This document shows, one piece after another, positions 51,769-64,000 of a DNA stretch of 64,000 nucleotides. Every line of letters begins with the position of its first letter. The first letter of the stretch is position 1. The position numbers and the translations under genes were made by a program. The DNA comes from Acridotheres tristis (taxonomy: Eukaryota > Chordata > Aves > Passeriformes > Sturnidae), in assembly GCA_037013685.1 (NCBI GenBank), contig CM072888.1, forward strand, positions 11,761,034 to 11,825,033, given 5' to 3'. The notes under the pieces are model-generated. The model was given only the letters and a program-made list of their open reading frames with translations. It searched no databases and had not been told where the DNA came from.

Positions 51769-54642
51769 TGGATTTAGTAAATTTACACTATCCTGGCTGT
51801 TTTCAGGGTGCTTTTCAGTTTTTTCACATCCAACTTTCGATGTATGCATGCACCAAGAGTAGCACTACCAGGTAACAGAGAATTTAAGGAACTTCCTCGT
51901 GGGGTCATGCAAACTAAATTAAGATATCCCTACATGACTAGTTTACTATTTTACAGCAGGAACCAACTAGAGAGCAGGGACAGTACTAGATATTTGTCAA
52001 GATATTTTGGGTTCATCCATTTGTTTTCCCTTGAAGAGATTTGGGCTACTTTGTACCCAGCCCCATCACAGAAGGTCTGTTGTGCATAAAGGCATGCTGA
52101 GGGTTAATGCACATATTTCATGTTAAGGCCAGGAGGGTGCTTGGAGCTACTCCTTCATGGATAAGAGCAAAGAGGGCTAAACATCTGCATCTTTCAGGTT
52201 TGGGCTTTCCCCATACTTGTTAACAAAATACATGTGGGTGACCCCCAAATTCATCCTTAGCATCTCATTTGGTTGTAGAGTTCACACGAAGACAACGGTT
52301 TATTCCCTGTATTTAATCTTGTTTGTGCAGCAAATGCTTCCTGGGAGCCTTGTTATACCCTTTTTTTTTTTTTTTTTTTCTTTTCTGGGCTGTTTTTTAT
52401 TTCTCCTCAGCAATGATTGTGTTCTTTTCCAACACAGCTAAACATGGAAACATTTCCGTATATTTAGGGGGTCCTGGGAATTTTCCTTTCAGATTTGCGA
52501 AAACAACAATCTGACAAGCTGCTTCTTGGCATGACACAGCATGTGTTAATCTATGTCGTTTCCAGGCTACTTTGTTCATAGTTAATTTGTTAAATTCTTT
52601 GTGAGAACAGACATGTTCCCCACTGAGCAATCGGCACAGCTGCAGCGAGAGCCAGTGACCAAACAGAGCCCACTGTGCGCTCTGTGTTCAGAGCTGGGAT
52701 GTGAAGTCAGGCTCAGGGCAGCATCCTCAGCAGAAGACACAACAGATTTGGGGTCATCCCAGCACCCAGGATTGGTGGTGATACCAGTTATCCTGTAAAA
52801 GAACTGTGCTTTTGTCTAGATGGACTATCTTTGCAGTGTGGACCTCAAAAGAATGAGTAAAACATGGCTGGTGAAACCAGCAGCCATGGAGGTCAAACAG
52901 TTATTGAGAAAAAAAAAAGGGGGGGAGAGAAATTGAGTCACAGGTCTAACTTAACCCTGGCATTCACAAACATGCCCTTATAGAGTATCCCTTAGGGTGG
53001 TAGAATCATAAGATCCCTCAAAATATTAAGAAACACCCCCTCCCTCCCCCAGAAGTCTCAGTTGATCTTACTCAGTTTTATTAGCCTCCAAATTTTAACT
53101 CTCACTGAAAATCAGGTCCCTTCCAAATACTCCAGGCTGCATATCAACCACTTGTGTAAATGTTGGGGGAAGCAAGAGGGATTAAGTCCTTTGTGTTTAT
53201 CCCTGGGTTTATGGAAGGCTTTTCAAAGGCCATTGATATGAAAATGCCACTTAACAAAGAGCCTGTGGACATTTCACAATTTGTGCATCCCCTCACATTT
53301 CTGTGAAAGATTAGGAGGAACTCACCACTGCAAATTCCTTTACAAACTGGGCATGTTTTCCAATTTACTCCTGTGACTCTCATTAATCTACTCTTGCACT
53401 TGAATGCCTATTTATGTGTAAGAATTTTTTTTTTTCTTTTTTCCCTGTTTTAGAAGCCTCATCCTCTTCCTAGAATCTGATATTTTTGTCCAGCTGTTAG
53501 GGCTCTGGATCTACAAGGTAAAGAAAGCCCTTTTTACTGAAGTGCTAGGTGGTCACTATCCAATGCAGTGCTGGATTTTGGGATAACAACTTTCACTATG
53601 CTTCTCTTGGCTGCAGTGGTGGCAGTCTCTGTGATGTGGAGCTAAACATGGGCAGTGGTCTTTCAGTGTCTCTATCAGTAAGATCCATAGCCAACAGAGT
53701 GCTGGAGAAACAAACTGTCTGGACAAATATTAGCATTTAAAGGGATATTTAGACATCCCACATCAGAGGGTTTAATTTCAGCTTGTCAGCTGTTTTTCTA
53801 CAACTTTTTTATGTTCAGGAAGACTGGTTGACCAGGAGGTGACCTGCAGGATACCTTTTTTCCTTTAAATTCTGTTGCGCCATTTCATGAGCATATTGCC
53901 TGCAGTTTTATAAAGCTGCTTCTTCCAATAGGAAAAGATTAAGGCAAGGTGTAAGGTGTGTGGAGCACAGAAGTAAATAACTGATTGAATCAATAAGGAA
54001 GGATAAGCAGAAGGCTTATTAATTTCAACAGCAACCATTTTAAGTCACTGTCTCAGGCCAGGTCCTCCATCTGGAAAAAAAACCAGCCAAGCTGTGCTAT
54101 ATCATGTCCCACTTGGCCTTGATGGGCCTCCAGCTCTTTCCTTTGAGAGGGACTGGCTCTCTGGAAGGTCGCATTCAAAGATCAGAATGACAAAGCTCAT
54201 TTGTCATTTATTTCCCAGTGTGGCCACAGGGAGCTTGTTAGAGCTGAGAGATGGACAGGTTTTTATACCTCTCCAAGGGTGACACGGTGTCCTTCACAGG
54301 CTCCATTGAGAACCCACTGTATTTTTCTACAGGATTTGGTGATATTCAGTCACCCAGAGTAGCTCCTGAGTGTGAGGGGAAGAGATACAGTCTGCCTGAC
54401 AGACAGGTCCTGCAGCATGAAATCACTCAATCTCATTGCAGAATTTTGATATCTAAAGCCTGGCCAGTGATGTAGTGACTCACAAACATGTTGTTCAGTC
54501 CAAACATTTCTGGCAAGGTATCTGCATCTTCTATGAGCTAAAAATTGAAAGCTGGTCTCCCTTAGTGCAGACAGCATTGAGTAAACAGCTGTCAGCCTGT
54601 GCCCTAGTCAAAATTGCATCCCAAGAAAGCCAGCTACAAATA
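51769..54642. other. Non-coding DNA with T19 and G7 runs
   Basis: This stretch contains T19 at 52361-52379, an A10-G7 junction at 52909-52925 and a C-rich patch near 53034-53051. No exon or known repeat is recognised. The frames (up to 93 codons) lack motifs. Confidence 0.55.
52361..52379. repeat. T19 homopolymer
   Basis: Uninterrupted run of 19 T followed by CTTTTCTGGG. Confidence 0.95.
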
Positions 54643-54680
54643 AGTGCATACTCATTTGATAATGAGTACAAGAATGCACT
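54643..54680. repeat. Bulged 14-bp hairpin
   Basis: AGTGCA and TACTCATT pair with AATGAGTA and TGCACT around a TGAT loop, with a 6-nt bulge (CAAGAA) on one side. Both stem parts are exact. Confidence 0.9.
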
Positions 54681-55508
54681 GAGATTACCTGGCCTTTCTT
54701 CTCTTTTGTTCTTTTTTCCCCTCTCTGTGGCTGGGGGGAGAACGGGGAGTTTGTTATAAAAAGGTCAAACACATAACTTTGCAGCTTTCAGCCATCTCTA
54801 TTCTTTTCTTTTGCAATTCTTCTCTCTGATTAAACTTCCAGATAAGTCTAGGCACTGTTGCCCGGCCCTTCACATTTAATGATTTTATGCATCACTTGCT
54901 CTTGGCACTGCTCACAGCCCTGCCATCTCCACTGCAGCCTGTGATCTTCTCCTCTAAATGTTTGACATCCACCAGCATTTCTCTTTTGCTCTAAGATGCC
55001 TTTTTTCTTGTGAGGTCTAGAGAGGGAAAATGATGGTGGACAACCCTGAGATGAATTACCTAATACCCAAGGATTTTCTTTCTCAGCTCTCCTAATAGGA
55101 AAGTCTTGTCTCCCTATTTACCTTTGCCTTATTAAAAAAGCAAACAAAAACCCCCAAATCTACACCTTGTCCTAGATCCAGATCCCTGGTCCCACAGCTC
55201 AATCTGTTCAAATGATTCTGTGGAAAATCAATATGCAGCCTTCCTTCAGAGGATATTATACGGGGAGCAACCTGGTTAGACCAAGAAGATTTTTTTTTCT
55301 AGGTTTTTTGATATATTTGTTGTTGTTGTTTTTAAATTTCTTTTTCCTCTTTGTGAATCAGAGTATATAGGTTTTGTCCAGTTATTTAGAGGGGTTTACC
55401 AGAGAGATGTGTAGAGAGCAGGCTGAGGTGAGGGAGGCAAAGAGAGAAGACCTGTTTACCATGTTACCTGAGGAAGATTAACTGATAGCAAGATTTTGGT
55501 CGATGTGA

Positions 55509-55530
55509 TTTTTTTTTTTTTTTTTTTTTA
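55509..55530. repeat. T22 homopolymer
   Basis: Uninterrupted run of 22 T followed by AAATTAAG. Confidence 0.95.
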
Positions 55531-58500
55531 AATTAAGAAAAGGTTATGCATGCTTACCTCTTTGAACTCATCTCTACTTATTTCAGTGGATGTAAAACAA
55601 TGAATGTATCAAAGTGTTTAGACTAATAAAGTCTAAAAAGGTGTATTTTTGCACAGCTTTTAAGAGCAGTATAATAACCTCTGTTTTAGGAAGTTTTTGA
55701 CATGCAGATCATTGATGCTTGTGTGTGCAAAGTAATTCAACACTTCTTCGTTCTTTACTCTTCCTTTAATTTTGTGCCATTGGCTGCTGTGGAAGGCAGG
55801 GTGCTGGACACAATGTGACTTGAGGTCTGATGCAGTACATCTGTTCCTACGATCTAACCAGGAGAAAATATATTTTTTGTTTGCTCAGAGACAAAGAAAT
55901 GTGGATTTCCTGTATAAAACTCCAATTCCAGTATCCTTGCAGTGGATATGATGGAATGCTTGTTTGCGGAATTTGACCTGTAAGGAATTCAAAACTTCAG
56001 TTAGCAACAAGGTGGCCTTTGGAAAAGAGCAGGAAGTCATAACAGCTGTTGTCTTAGATCCTCTAATAATGCTTAAAATGAACCATAGCTCCACTTGGAA
56101 ATGCTGAAGTACAAGACATAGTAAAGTGTTCAGCAGGTTAAATGCAACAAAAAAGATGATGTTAAATGATGGTTTCTGATGATGGAAACAGCTTTCATCT
56201 GGGTGCCTGAAAAGCTTGAGGTGTTTAATTGGAGGCTCAGATGCTCACAGGACATCTTCATTGTCTCTCACTCACACTAGTTGGATTTTAGAGTTCCAGT
56301 TAATTTTTTCCATGTGCTTTTGAGTCAGCGATGGGGTGGGCACATCTGGCTTTTGTACAAAGGGACTAACACTTCTAATGTCAAAAAAATTCATGATGGA
56401 CAGGGAAGAATCCACAATGTGTATAAATGCTTTCAAACTCATCCAGTTTCTGGGAATACTTGTCTAGAGAGGTTGGGGAGCTGAGTTACCATTGGAGAAA
56501 GCTGTTAATGAGTAAAGACAAACAGTTTATTGCCTGGGTAATGAAGTGTTGGTTTCTCCATTTAAAGAGATTATATTTAAAAATCACTATCCCCTTCATT
56601 ACCACATACTAGGACTTGTCTTCAGGGTCCCACTTGGGTGTCTTAAGAGCCAGTGATACCATGAATGTACAACTTCAATATTTTGGGTAGGTGACATCTA
56701 TTACTGTAACGAGCAGAACCTAAAATTTAGACCATGGGGCATAAAAAAAAAGAGGAAATGGACTCTGAATTTTTTAAGAGTGTCTAAAATAAATGGAAAT
56801 GTGTTTTATGGAAGAAAGGCCAGAGACTACATTTGAGGTCTTAAATAGCTGCTATGATTTTATGATTTGCACTGAAAGAGATTTCTACCACTTGGATATA
56901 GTTAACATTTACTAAATAATACTGGAATTAAGTGTGACTTTCAGAGGGCACCAGTTCATCAGCATTATGCACTCTGTGTTGAGTTTGTAAGAGCAATTAT
57001 TAGAGTAGTTCATTGCCCTTTGTAATATAATCTCTATCTGCTTCTGTGGGGATTGCAGCAGCTACAAATATAGAAGTATTCCATTCATAGATGCTGTGAA
57101 CTCCACTTGCTTTCTGGAGTTTACAATAGCAAAGAGCGCAGAAATAGCTTCTTCAGGACCACCACCAATTCATTCTGTACTTCTTTTTTTCCTGTTTGTT
57201 CTGATCTCTGAAATGTGACTTTTATAAGGGCTGCAAATTTGGAGAGAGTTCTTTCCATCGCCTTCCATTCAAGAGACTTAAACTTCAGAACTAATTTTGA
57301 CTTAATGTTTCATTCAACAGAATTTGCCCAGATTGAATTGTTTGTTTTGTTGTTGTTCTAGAATGCGGATTTTAGTCTAAGAACTTGTGTATTACAGTCT
57401 TTGTTGCAAAAGAACACAGCAAACTCAAACAAAAAACAACACAACAAAAAACCTCCCAGTTTTATTTATTGTGCAAGAACTACTGAGAACCATCTGCTTT
57501 GGAGAGGCCAACTTCTAGGCCACAGATGGTATTTAAAAAGGTTTCAGAGAGTTTCCAAATCTTGCTGTGGCACCTTTCAGAAATACATGTGTAAGGCCTG
57601 CCAAAGCTTGGAGATTCATTTTTCTTTTTCCTCCCAGAGAGAGGGTCACTTTTTCTTGGAAGAGATCCCATCTCCCCGACGCGTATTGAAGGCATATTTA
57701 AACATTTAGCTTTGGGCTGTGGATCAGCCTTTTGTAGTTCCCTGTTGTGCTAGGATAATAGTCCATGTAGCTAGAATTGTGGAAAGTCCACATGCAGATT
57801 TTGCCCTTGTGATTATAGATCAGATTATCAAGTTCCAAAGGATTAAAGTTATTTTCTTTGGCCTTTGGCCAAGTAAGTTAATTAGGTGATTTTCTTGAGA
57901 TCATGACCTGTCGCAGAACTACACTGCTCAGCTGTTAAATTTCCAGTCTGGTAAATTATTTCCTCCATTTTCATTTCCCATTGCATTTTCATGAATGTTA
58001 TGTAAACCTCTTTTTTTCTCCCCATCATAGGAAAAACTCCTTGTTTTATGTTTCCTAGGAACTGGACTCTATATAGCTATAAGGTTTGAAATCAATTTAG
58101 TGTAAACAGGATGTGTCTTTGAGCAGGTTAGACTTTCTGGCAGAAAGAAATATTTTATGACTTTTTGCAAAACTTACCTATTTACCATATTATGCATCAT
58201 TGTTTAAGAGAGAGAGCTTTAAGCCTTATCTTGGCTCAAGTTTAATGTCTATTGCTCTTTTAGTAGCTTTATTCTAATAAATTGTAGTTCTAGTGCAGTG
58301 AAGATTCATAGAAAATTGGGGAAAATATGGATTTGACATATATGAGAAGGCAAAAATTGTGTTCTTTAATGCTGGAACCTTGAGCCTGACTCTAGTCATT
58401 GCAGGTAACACTGGCAAAATTTGCTGATGAATAGTCACTAAAATTGGTGTACCATTTTCTACAATGGACTTTGCAATGTTTGCAGGTAAGAGTTTTACTT

Positions 58501-59007
58501 TTTCAAGGTATAAGAGCAGTCTCTGCTTTGAAGGTATTTCCATCCCCTGGTGACCATATAACAATCAGTGACAGCAGATGGCATTTTTCTTCTTTATATT
58601 CAGTCATCTGAGCTACAATGCACTACTCTGAAACATAGTAGAAGCTGGGATTAACCAATAACCAATTTCTAGCTAAAAACAGCACTCTTTAAAAGTAAAC
58701 ACATTTCTTCATTCACTTGGCTTTTATTTAGTTTTGTTGACACAGGAGATAAATCAGTATCATGTTATACTTCTAAATGTACACTCTTAACCCCCACTCA
58801 AGTGTGTTGTTGCTGAAATAAAGTACAATATGGCTGATTATGGGGCTCTGCATTGTGCTGCCTTTGACTGGTCTTGATGGTAGTTACATCAAATGCCTTG
58901 TAAAAAGCAATTTGTAGCACTTTCTACTGGGGTGGCAAACAACCAGGCCAAGAAAAGGCACCTCATTTTACAGTCCAGGCTGCAGGAAATAAGTTCTCTG
59001 TTGATTC

Positions 59008-59029
59008 TTTTTTTTTTTTTTTTTTTTTT
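59008..59029. repeat. T22 homopolymer
   Basis: Uninterrupted run of 22 T between GTTGATTC and CTTTCCTTTG. Confidence 0.95.
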
Positions 59030-60833
59030 CTTTCCTTTGAAGGTTATGGATACTTTAGGCAAGGTGTGAAATGCTTACACTACTGAGGTGAAAAATTTTA
59101 CTGAAGTTGGAGCTGAATTACTGTCTGGCTTTAGCAGAGGTGCAGTGCAACATGATCTCTCATGCTAAAAGCCTTATGCAATCTGACCTTCTTTTTATTG
59201 GTTTTGTACCATTCGTCTTTGGCATATGCAGTAACTTAGGTCCTCAAATTCAGTTTCTCATTTAATTCTCAGTGGAAATAAATTTTAAGTTAATCTTTCA
59301 GTTATGGGAAAAGGTGTAAAATCTGATTTTGTGCAGGTTTTTGTTGATTTGTTTGTGGGGGTTTTTTTGTTTGAAACAAACGAAAAAATGTCTGGAATGT
59401 GGTTTTCTTTTTGCTTTAAATTCATTAATAGTTGTGGAAAGCGTTTTGAATTATTTACCTGTGTGTAGCTCAGAGATGCATTTCTGGATTTCTATGTTTG
59501 TGCATACAAAATAAGAGAAGATTAGGTACTCTTTCTACTTGAGTAATTCTTGTTGCAGCAGATACATTATTGTGTGGCTGAAAACTTTAATTGCCCTTGT
59601 GTTTAATTGCTCTGTACCCCTTCTGAATAAATGCCAAAGTAGTTTTAGTGAAGAAAGACAAACCTGTCCTTGGAACCTGAATGAATCCTTCAGGCATTGT
59701 CAATTTTCTTCACCACTTGAAATCTGTAAGAGGGCTTTAGACCAATTCTGCTTTACTTAGTGGCTTCACCCCAGTCTCTTGGTTCATAGGCATAAGCAGA
59801 GAATCAAATTTGGTTTTTACACTGTAGTTATCTGGGTGGTCTTTCTTTAACAGAACAAAATCCATGTGAAACTTAATTTAGATTAAATTCTCTGCCAGCA
59901 GTGTCCATCAGCTGACTCTTGCTGAAGCAAGGCTGGTGCTGTCAGACCCAGAACCCCCAGCCCGTGGTGAGTTAAAAGAATGGATTGTCCCATGCAGGTG
60001 TGAGGTCTTGGTGAGCAGGGCTGTAACATGAGGTTAGAGACCACGGAAGTTTCCTCCTAAGGAGAAGCTGTAACTGGAGAAGTGAAGAACAAATTAAGCT
60101 GAATTGATGGGAATTTGGTTTGGCTGTCTAAACAGGTTCCCTTTCCTAGGATGAATGTTCTTACAGATACTATATTGCATATTTGCTTAAGTTACTTGGT
60201 TTTTTCCCAAGTTTACTTTTATGGGTGAGATGTTTCAAATGAGCATTTCTTGTTACATTTTTAACTTTTCATAATCGACACGGAGTTGATCCTTACACTT
60301 GAGTAATAACATTGCATAAGAAACTTGAAAAGCTGATATTTCTTCCACTAAAAATAAGTCTCTCCAAACAATATCAGAGCTGATTATTTCACTTGCTGTG
60401 GTTCATAGCTGTGTGACATTTACTATTTGGGGTTACTTTACATCCTGACTCGTGCAAAGGTGGCTCAGAATGACATGAACAGAAAAGCTCTTCTCTTTTT
60501 CTTGCTTATTGTTCCCTCCTGAAAGAAGCTCTAGCAAGAAATAAGGCTTTTTCCCAGAGGTGGTAAGAATGGTGATTTTTCAATGTGCTTTGCAATGTAG
60601 AAGAAATTATACAGGGAAACGGAGGCTTTTGTCTTTAGTAGATCATGTGAAAATATTTACTGGAGATGATAATGTTACCCAGGGGAAGCTGACAACAACT
60701 TGAACATGAAATGCAGCAACTGGGAGATTCCAGACTGTCATATTATACTAACAACATGAAAACTTCAGTCCCACTGTTTGAGAGAACTAAATTTTGAATT
60801 GAACTCGTTCAGAAGGCTCCCTCTGACCTTGGC

Positions 60834-60847
60834 TGTTGTTAACAACA
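60834..60847. repeat. Perfect 14-bp palindrome
   Basis: TGTTGTTAACAACA equals its own reverse complement. It contains GTTAAC, half of an HNF1-like site, but a regulatory role is speculative. Confidence 0.9.
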
Positions 60848-62029
60848 CTGAATTTCTGGGTGACTCGGGTAATTTAATTGCCTCTTCAAATAGCCCTGTG
60901 CATGTATTTTAATATCAAAGCAAGTTTTGCAACAGGGTTTATCCGTTATTAGTTGGAGTAATAGTTAATTTTGTCAACTGGAGTCCACAGGTCAGCAGGT
61001 AAAAAATGTTCCTTGTCTCAGCAGCTCTTTCTGTCTGATTTGGCCAATCACTCCAGTTTTCCTGTTCTACCTACTTGGCTCCTCAGAGTTCCAGCTCTGG
61101 ATAACACTCGCAGGTTGAGTCAGTCCATGACAGTTTATATTCCCTCTTTACACTTAGCTGAGGGACACCTTGTTTCTCTTTTTTCTTTTTTTTTCTTTTT
61201 TTTTTTTTTTGACAGCTAATGCCTAATGGATTTTCAATTCAATTAGGAAACTTTTGCCCATATGCCTTTGTAGTTAGATGCTGGATTATTATATTAAACC
61301 AGTAATAAACTGACAAGTAGCACTAAAACTTTGAGTTGACCAGATAATTTTGAGTAATCAAATCGTTTTCTTCTGTAGAAAAAAACCTTTATTTTCTTCT
61401 AACCCTAATGACTGTAAAAGTGGTCTGAGGCTTAAGCTTCAGAATTACTGTTATTTATTTCTACAGATTTAAAGAATATGACAGACTCTGTAATGGTCTG
61501 GAATAAAAGAAGTAAATAAAACAGAAACAATCCACTTGAATTTTATTCCCTGCGTCCTAAAAAAACTTTTTGCAGCTTTCAAGATCTGTAAATCTTGCAG
61601 CATGTAAATTAGATCATATGTACAAGTAGAGTAACACTTAAAATTTTGTAATGGTTTTGAGTCTTGAGTCTTCCGAGGGTTGGAATCAACTACACCCATG
61701 GGCTGGATTACACCGTCTCTGCTTTTTTACACACGTGCATTGTAAAGACATTTACATGGTAAGTTTAACCAAAGGGAATGGAAACCAGAACTTGAGGTAG
61801 AAGACTGCACCACCCAATATTTGTTAAAAACACATTTGGATAGGTAACACTTTGCCTTTAGCAACTTCCATCCGACAACTGTTACCACTCTCTCACTGGA
61901 GATAAACTCTGCTGGCCTTGCCCAGTGCCCACACAGCAAACAGCAACTGGAAATCAGCATCATAAAAACACTTTCCTGGTGATTTAGAATTTATTTAGTG
62001 TTACTTATTTCTATGGGTTTAAGGAGCTC
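60848..62029. other. Non-coding DNA with T-rich tract
   Basis: A T-rich stretch at 61169-61210 ends in an uninterrupted T15 (61196-61210) followed by GACAG. Nothing else is recognised. Confidence 0.55.
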
Positions 62030-62530
62030 AATGAGATAAAGTCACATGGACATTATTGCACGATGTTTTTATTTTGAGTATGGCAAAAAATTAGAGATGA
62101 GGTGGCTTTTCACGGTCATTTTGTCACTGAAAAGGGAAAATAATTACCGGAAAAATAATATTTTCACTGACAGTGCTGGGTAATTAGTTTCCCAGGGAGA
62201 AGACGTTGGTAGCAAGGGGCTTTACACAGGGATCCTTTGTCATTTTATGGATGCTCATCTATCAACTGTCAGGTTGTTTCAAAAGGGCTCGGGTCATGAT
62301 GTTTTCCCTCTGCACCTTTCCCATCATGGTGGCCCAAATTTGCCTGAATAGCCATGAGTCGTCTTGTTTGCCTTGTCTGGGCATTCACAATGAGGCAGGA
62401 GGTGGCCGTGTTGCTGTGGCTGCACAGTGTGGGGGATTTGTCAGGGAGACCATCCCTGTGTGTTATCAGGGCTTTCGTGCACAGGACACACACTTTGCTC
62501 CTCCAGGCAAGGTATGCTTAGCAAATTGAG
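62030..62530. promoter_or_regulatory. Candidate conserved non-coding element
   Basis: A complex block containing ATTATTGCACGATG, AATAATTACCGG, GGGTAATTAGTTTCCC and GATCCTTTGTCATTTTATGG. A GC-richer half follows, with a 107-codon plus frame (62206-62529). The frame has no domain I recognise and a 74-codon frame runs opposite. A regulatory block seems likelier than an exon, but conservation is untested. Confidence 0.3.
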
Positions 62531-63303
62531 TGGCACTTCCCTAAGTGGAAAAAGTAGGAGATGGCCTCAGTTTGATTCTCATGTGGGAGAATATCCTCCT
62601 TGGTTTGAGCATTAAAGACACACATATTAACATATACATTAAAAAGCCACAGTTTTATTAGTCTTTCCCAAGTCATATTTTGGGTCATGATTCCTAAGAC
62701 ACAATTATTATCTAACTGTTACATCAAAATTAATGCAGAGAGATGCTAAATTTTTTTTTAGCTGAATCTCTCAAAGGATGCAGGTGCTTTCACATTGACA
62801 GATATAAAAATGATCACTTCTTGCAGAGATGGCCTCATGTATAAAGCGATAACAAAAGGGATTTTGATTAAAAGCCCGAGGAATTTTGATGTTGTGAAGC
62901 AGCAGCTGAAGGCTTGCTGTACCTCCCCTGCTTTTGCTTCTACTGGAAGCTGCTGCCTGACAGAGTGTGGCTCACCTGTACCCCTGGTCCTGTGGCAGTA
63001 TCTAAGTCCTTGGAAGGCTCATATACTCCTCCTTATCTGTACTGGGACATTTTCTTCTCAGTGCTTTTCTTTAGAGAGATTTAAACTAGTTCTTGCTTCC
63101 CGTTGTGCCTGAGGGAAGTTGTCCCAACCTCCTTTTTGTTTTTTTTTTTTTTTTCCTGATTTCTGGTGCACCAGAAAAACTTAATTCAGCAGAGGTTAGG
63201 CTGCTGTTCTTGGGACTGTAGACAGTGTCTTGCAAGAGAACTAGCTTAATTTTAGATATGATTATTAATACAATCATTGAAACTTTCATGAGTATTTAAT
63301 ATA
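62531..63303. other. Non-coding DNA with T16 run
   Basis: T16 lies at 63139-63154. A 105-codon plus frame (62795-63112) lacks recognisable motifs. Confidence 0.5.
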
Positions 63304-63345
63304 TAATGTTAAGGACAAAATAATTGTCCTTAATGTTAAGGACAA
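63304..63345. repeat. Direct repeat pair with inverted copy between
   Basis: TAATGTTAAGGACAA occurs at 63304-63318 and 63331-63345. TTGTCCTTAA (63324-63333), the reverse complement of the shared core, lies between and overlaps the second copy. Two alternative 10-bp hairpins are therefore possible. Confidence 0.95.
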
Positions 63346-64000
63346 TAGTGCAAGTTGTCAAGGCAAGGTTAAACACACCTTCTTCCTTTCTTTTTATTTG
63401 GGACAACTCATTTGAGCTCATGATTTATTTATAAGGAATCTGCCGTCTGGACTTTAAGACTTTCTATGAGAATTCACTGACAAAAGAGGGTGAAAACCTG
63501 ACTTGAAAAATCTGTGTGGAGGAGGGAGAAAACCTAAACCAAAATGATTTGTCTTAAAGAGTGGTAATATTACTGCCTTACTTTAGCAACACAAGTAGTT
63601 TTATAGTTAGGATTGCTTGCGTATGCAGCCCCTAATATATTTTTCAGTTCATTAAATGAATTGGCTGTACAGAGATCTCAATATGACAAATGTTAATTTC
63701 TAAGACTTTTACTGGGTGTGACTAAATAAATGTAAAAAATGAAGGCTGGAGGCCTCCAGCTTGTCTCAATTTCTACTTGTGTTGCTCAGTGACGCTTAAG
63801 AGTAGCTGAAAATGCTCCCTTGATGGAGTCAGATTGCTTCCTTATTAATTCCATTCATAAATACACACTGGGTGTCCAGTGGAGCACTTAAAACCCTGAT
63901 AATCAAAAGCTTATTGTGTGTTTGAGAAGCTTGAAAGGGAACTGAAGTAAATACCAAGGGAGAGTAGAATAAAGTTAGAGTTTTTCTTTCTAAGTCAGCA
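63346..64000. other. Non-coding DNA, nothing recognised
   Basis: Unique AT-rich sequence with a small palindromic GGAGGCCTCC near 63749. No gene or repeat family is seen before the window ends. Confidence 0.6.

Larger units (their letters stand above)
54681..60833. other. Non-coding DNA with two T22 runs
   Basis: Unique AT-rich sequence. T22 runs lie at 55509-55530 and 59008-59029. A stretch near 54780-54960 has somewhat CNE-like text (CACATTTAATGATTTTATGC), but weakly so. The open frames (up to 102 codons) are unsupported. Confidence 0.55.

Noticed and set aside
53005..53030. TAGAATCATAAGATCCC resembling a CR1 terminal repeat
   Set aside because: No CR1 body follows; the similarity ends within about 20 bases.
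56848..56870. CTATGATTTTATGATTT resembling a CR1 terminal octamer repeat in plus orientation
   Set aside because: The upstream sequence does not follow the CR1 3' region convincingly. It is too short to call.
55509..59029. Long T runs as poly-A tails of minus-strand processed pseudogenes
   Set aside because: No gene-like sequence or target-site duplication is visible beside them.
1..64000. tRNA, rRNA, CRISPR arrays, bacterial operons
   Set aside because: No such pattern was seen, and the repeat content shows the DNA is avian.

Overview
The window looks like non-coding DNA from a bird, most likely a passerine. It has no long open reading frames, the composition is mildly AT-rich, and CpG is sparse. 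The recognisable interspersed repeats are three 5'-truncated CR1 LINE copies and one avian-type endogenous retrovirus LTR. The CR1 at 14680-14960 resembles, from memory, the CR1 tails common in songbird genomes. There is no operon structure, rRNA, tRNA, CRISPR array or recognisable protein domain. The longest open frames are 136-140 codons; none resembles a known family and several overlap in competing frames. No gene symbol is assigned.

Layout. 1-14.7 kb: single-copy non-coding DNA with one short splice-site-bounded segment (11478-11531). 14.7-15.0 kb: a CR1 fragment. 15-31 kb: non-coding DNA with a candidate conserved stretch near 20.2 kb. 31.1-31.4 kb: a CpG-richer segment with several open frames and possible splice sites. 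32-37.2 kb: low-complexity T/G tracts, a perfect 13-bp hairpin, a GC-richer segment, and three blocks that look like developmental conserved non-coding elements (CNEs). 39.6-41.5 kb: a second CR1 fragment, then a minus-strand LTR with a polypurine tract and a remnant of retroviral interior. 41.6-42.6 kb and 47.6-48.5 kb: further CNE candidates. 45.37-45.46 kb: a row of hairpins. 51.4-51.8 kb: an old CR1 copy. 52-64 kb: non-coding DNA with several long T tracts, a hairpin at 54.6 kb, a CNE candidate at 62.0-62.5 kb and a direct/inverted repeat triplet at 63.3 kb.

The main inference is about strand. All eleven homopolymer runs of 13 or more A/T bases are T on the plus strand. The longest A run is 11. 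All four identifiable retroelements lie on the minus strand, and a small hand count shows T>A and G>C. These fit a window inside a long intron, or a long non-coding transcription unit, read left to right. CNE-like blocks would suit a regulatory intron or gene desert near a developmental gene, but nothing here identifies that gene. I found no convincing undescribed molecular system. The most checkable oddities are the strand asymmetry, the excess of short perfect hairpins, the LTR fragment and the two possible exons.
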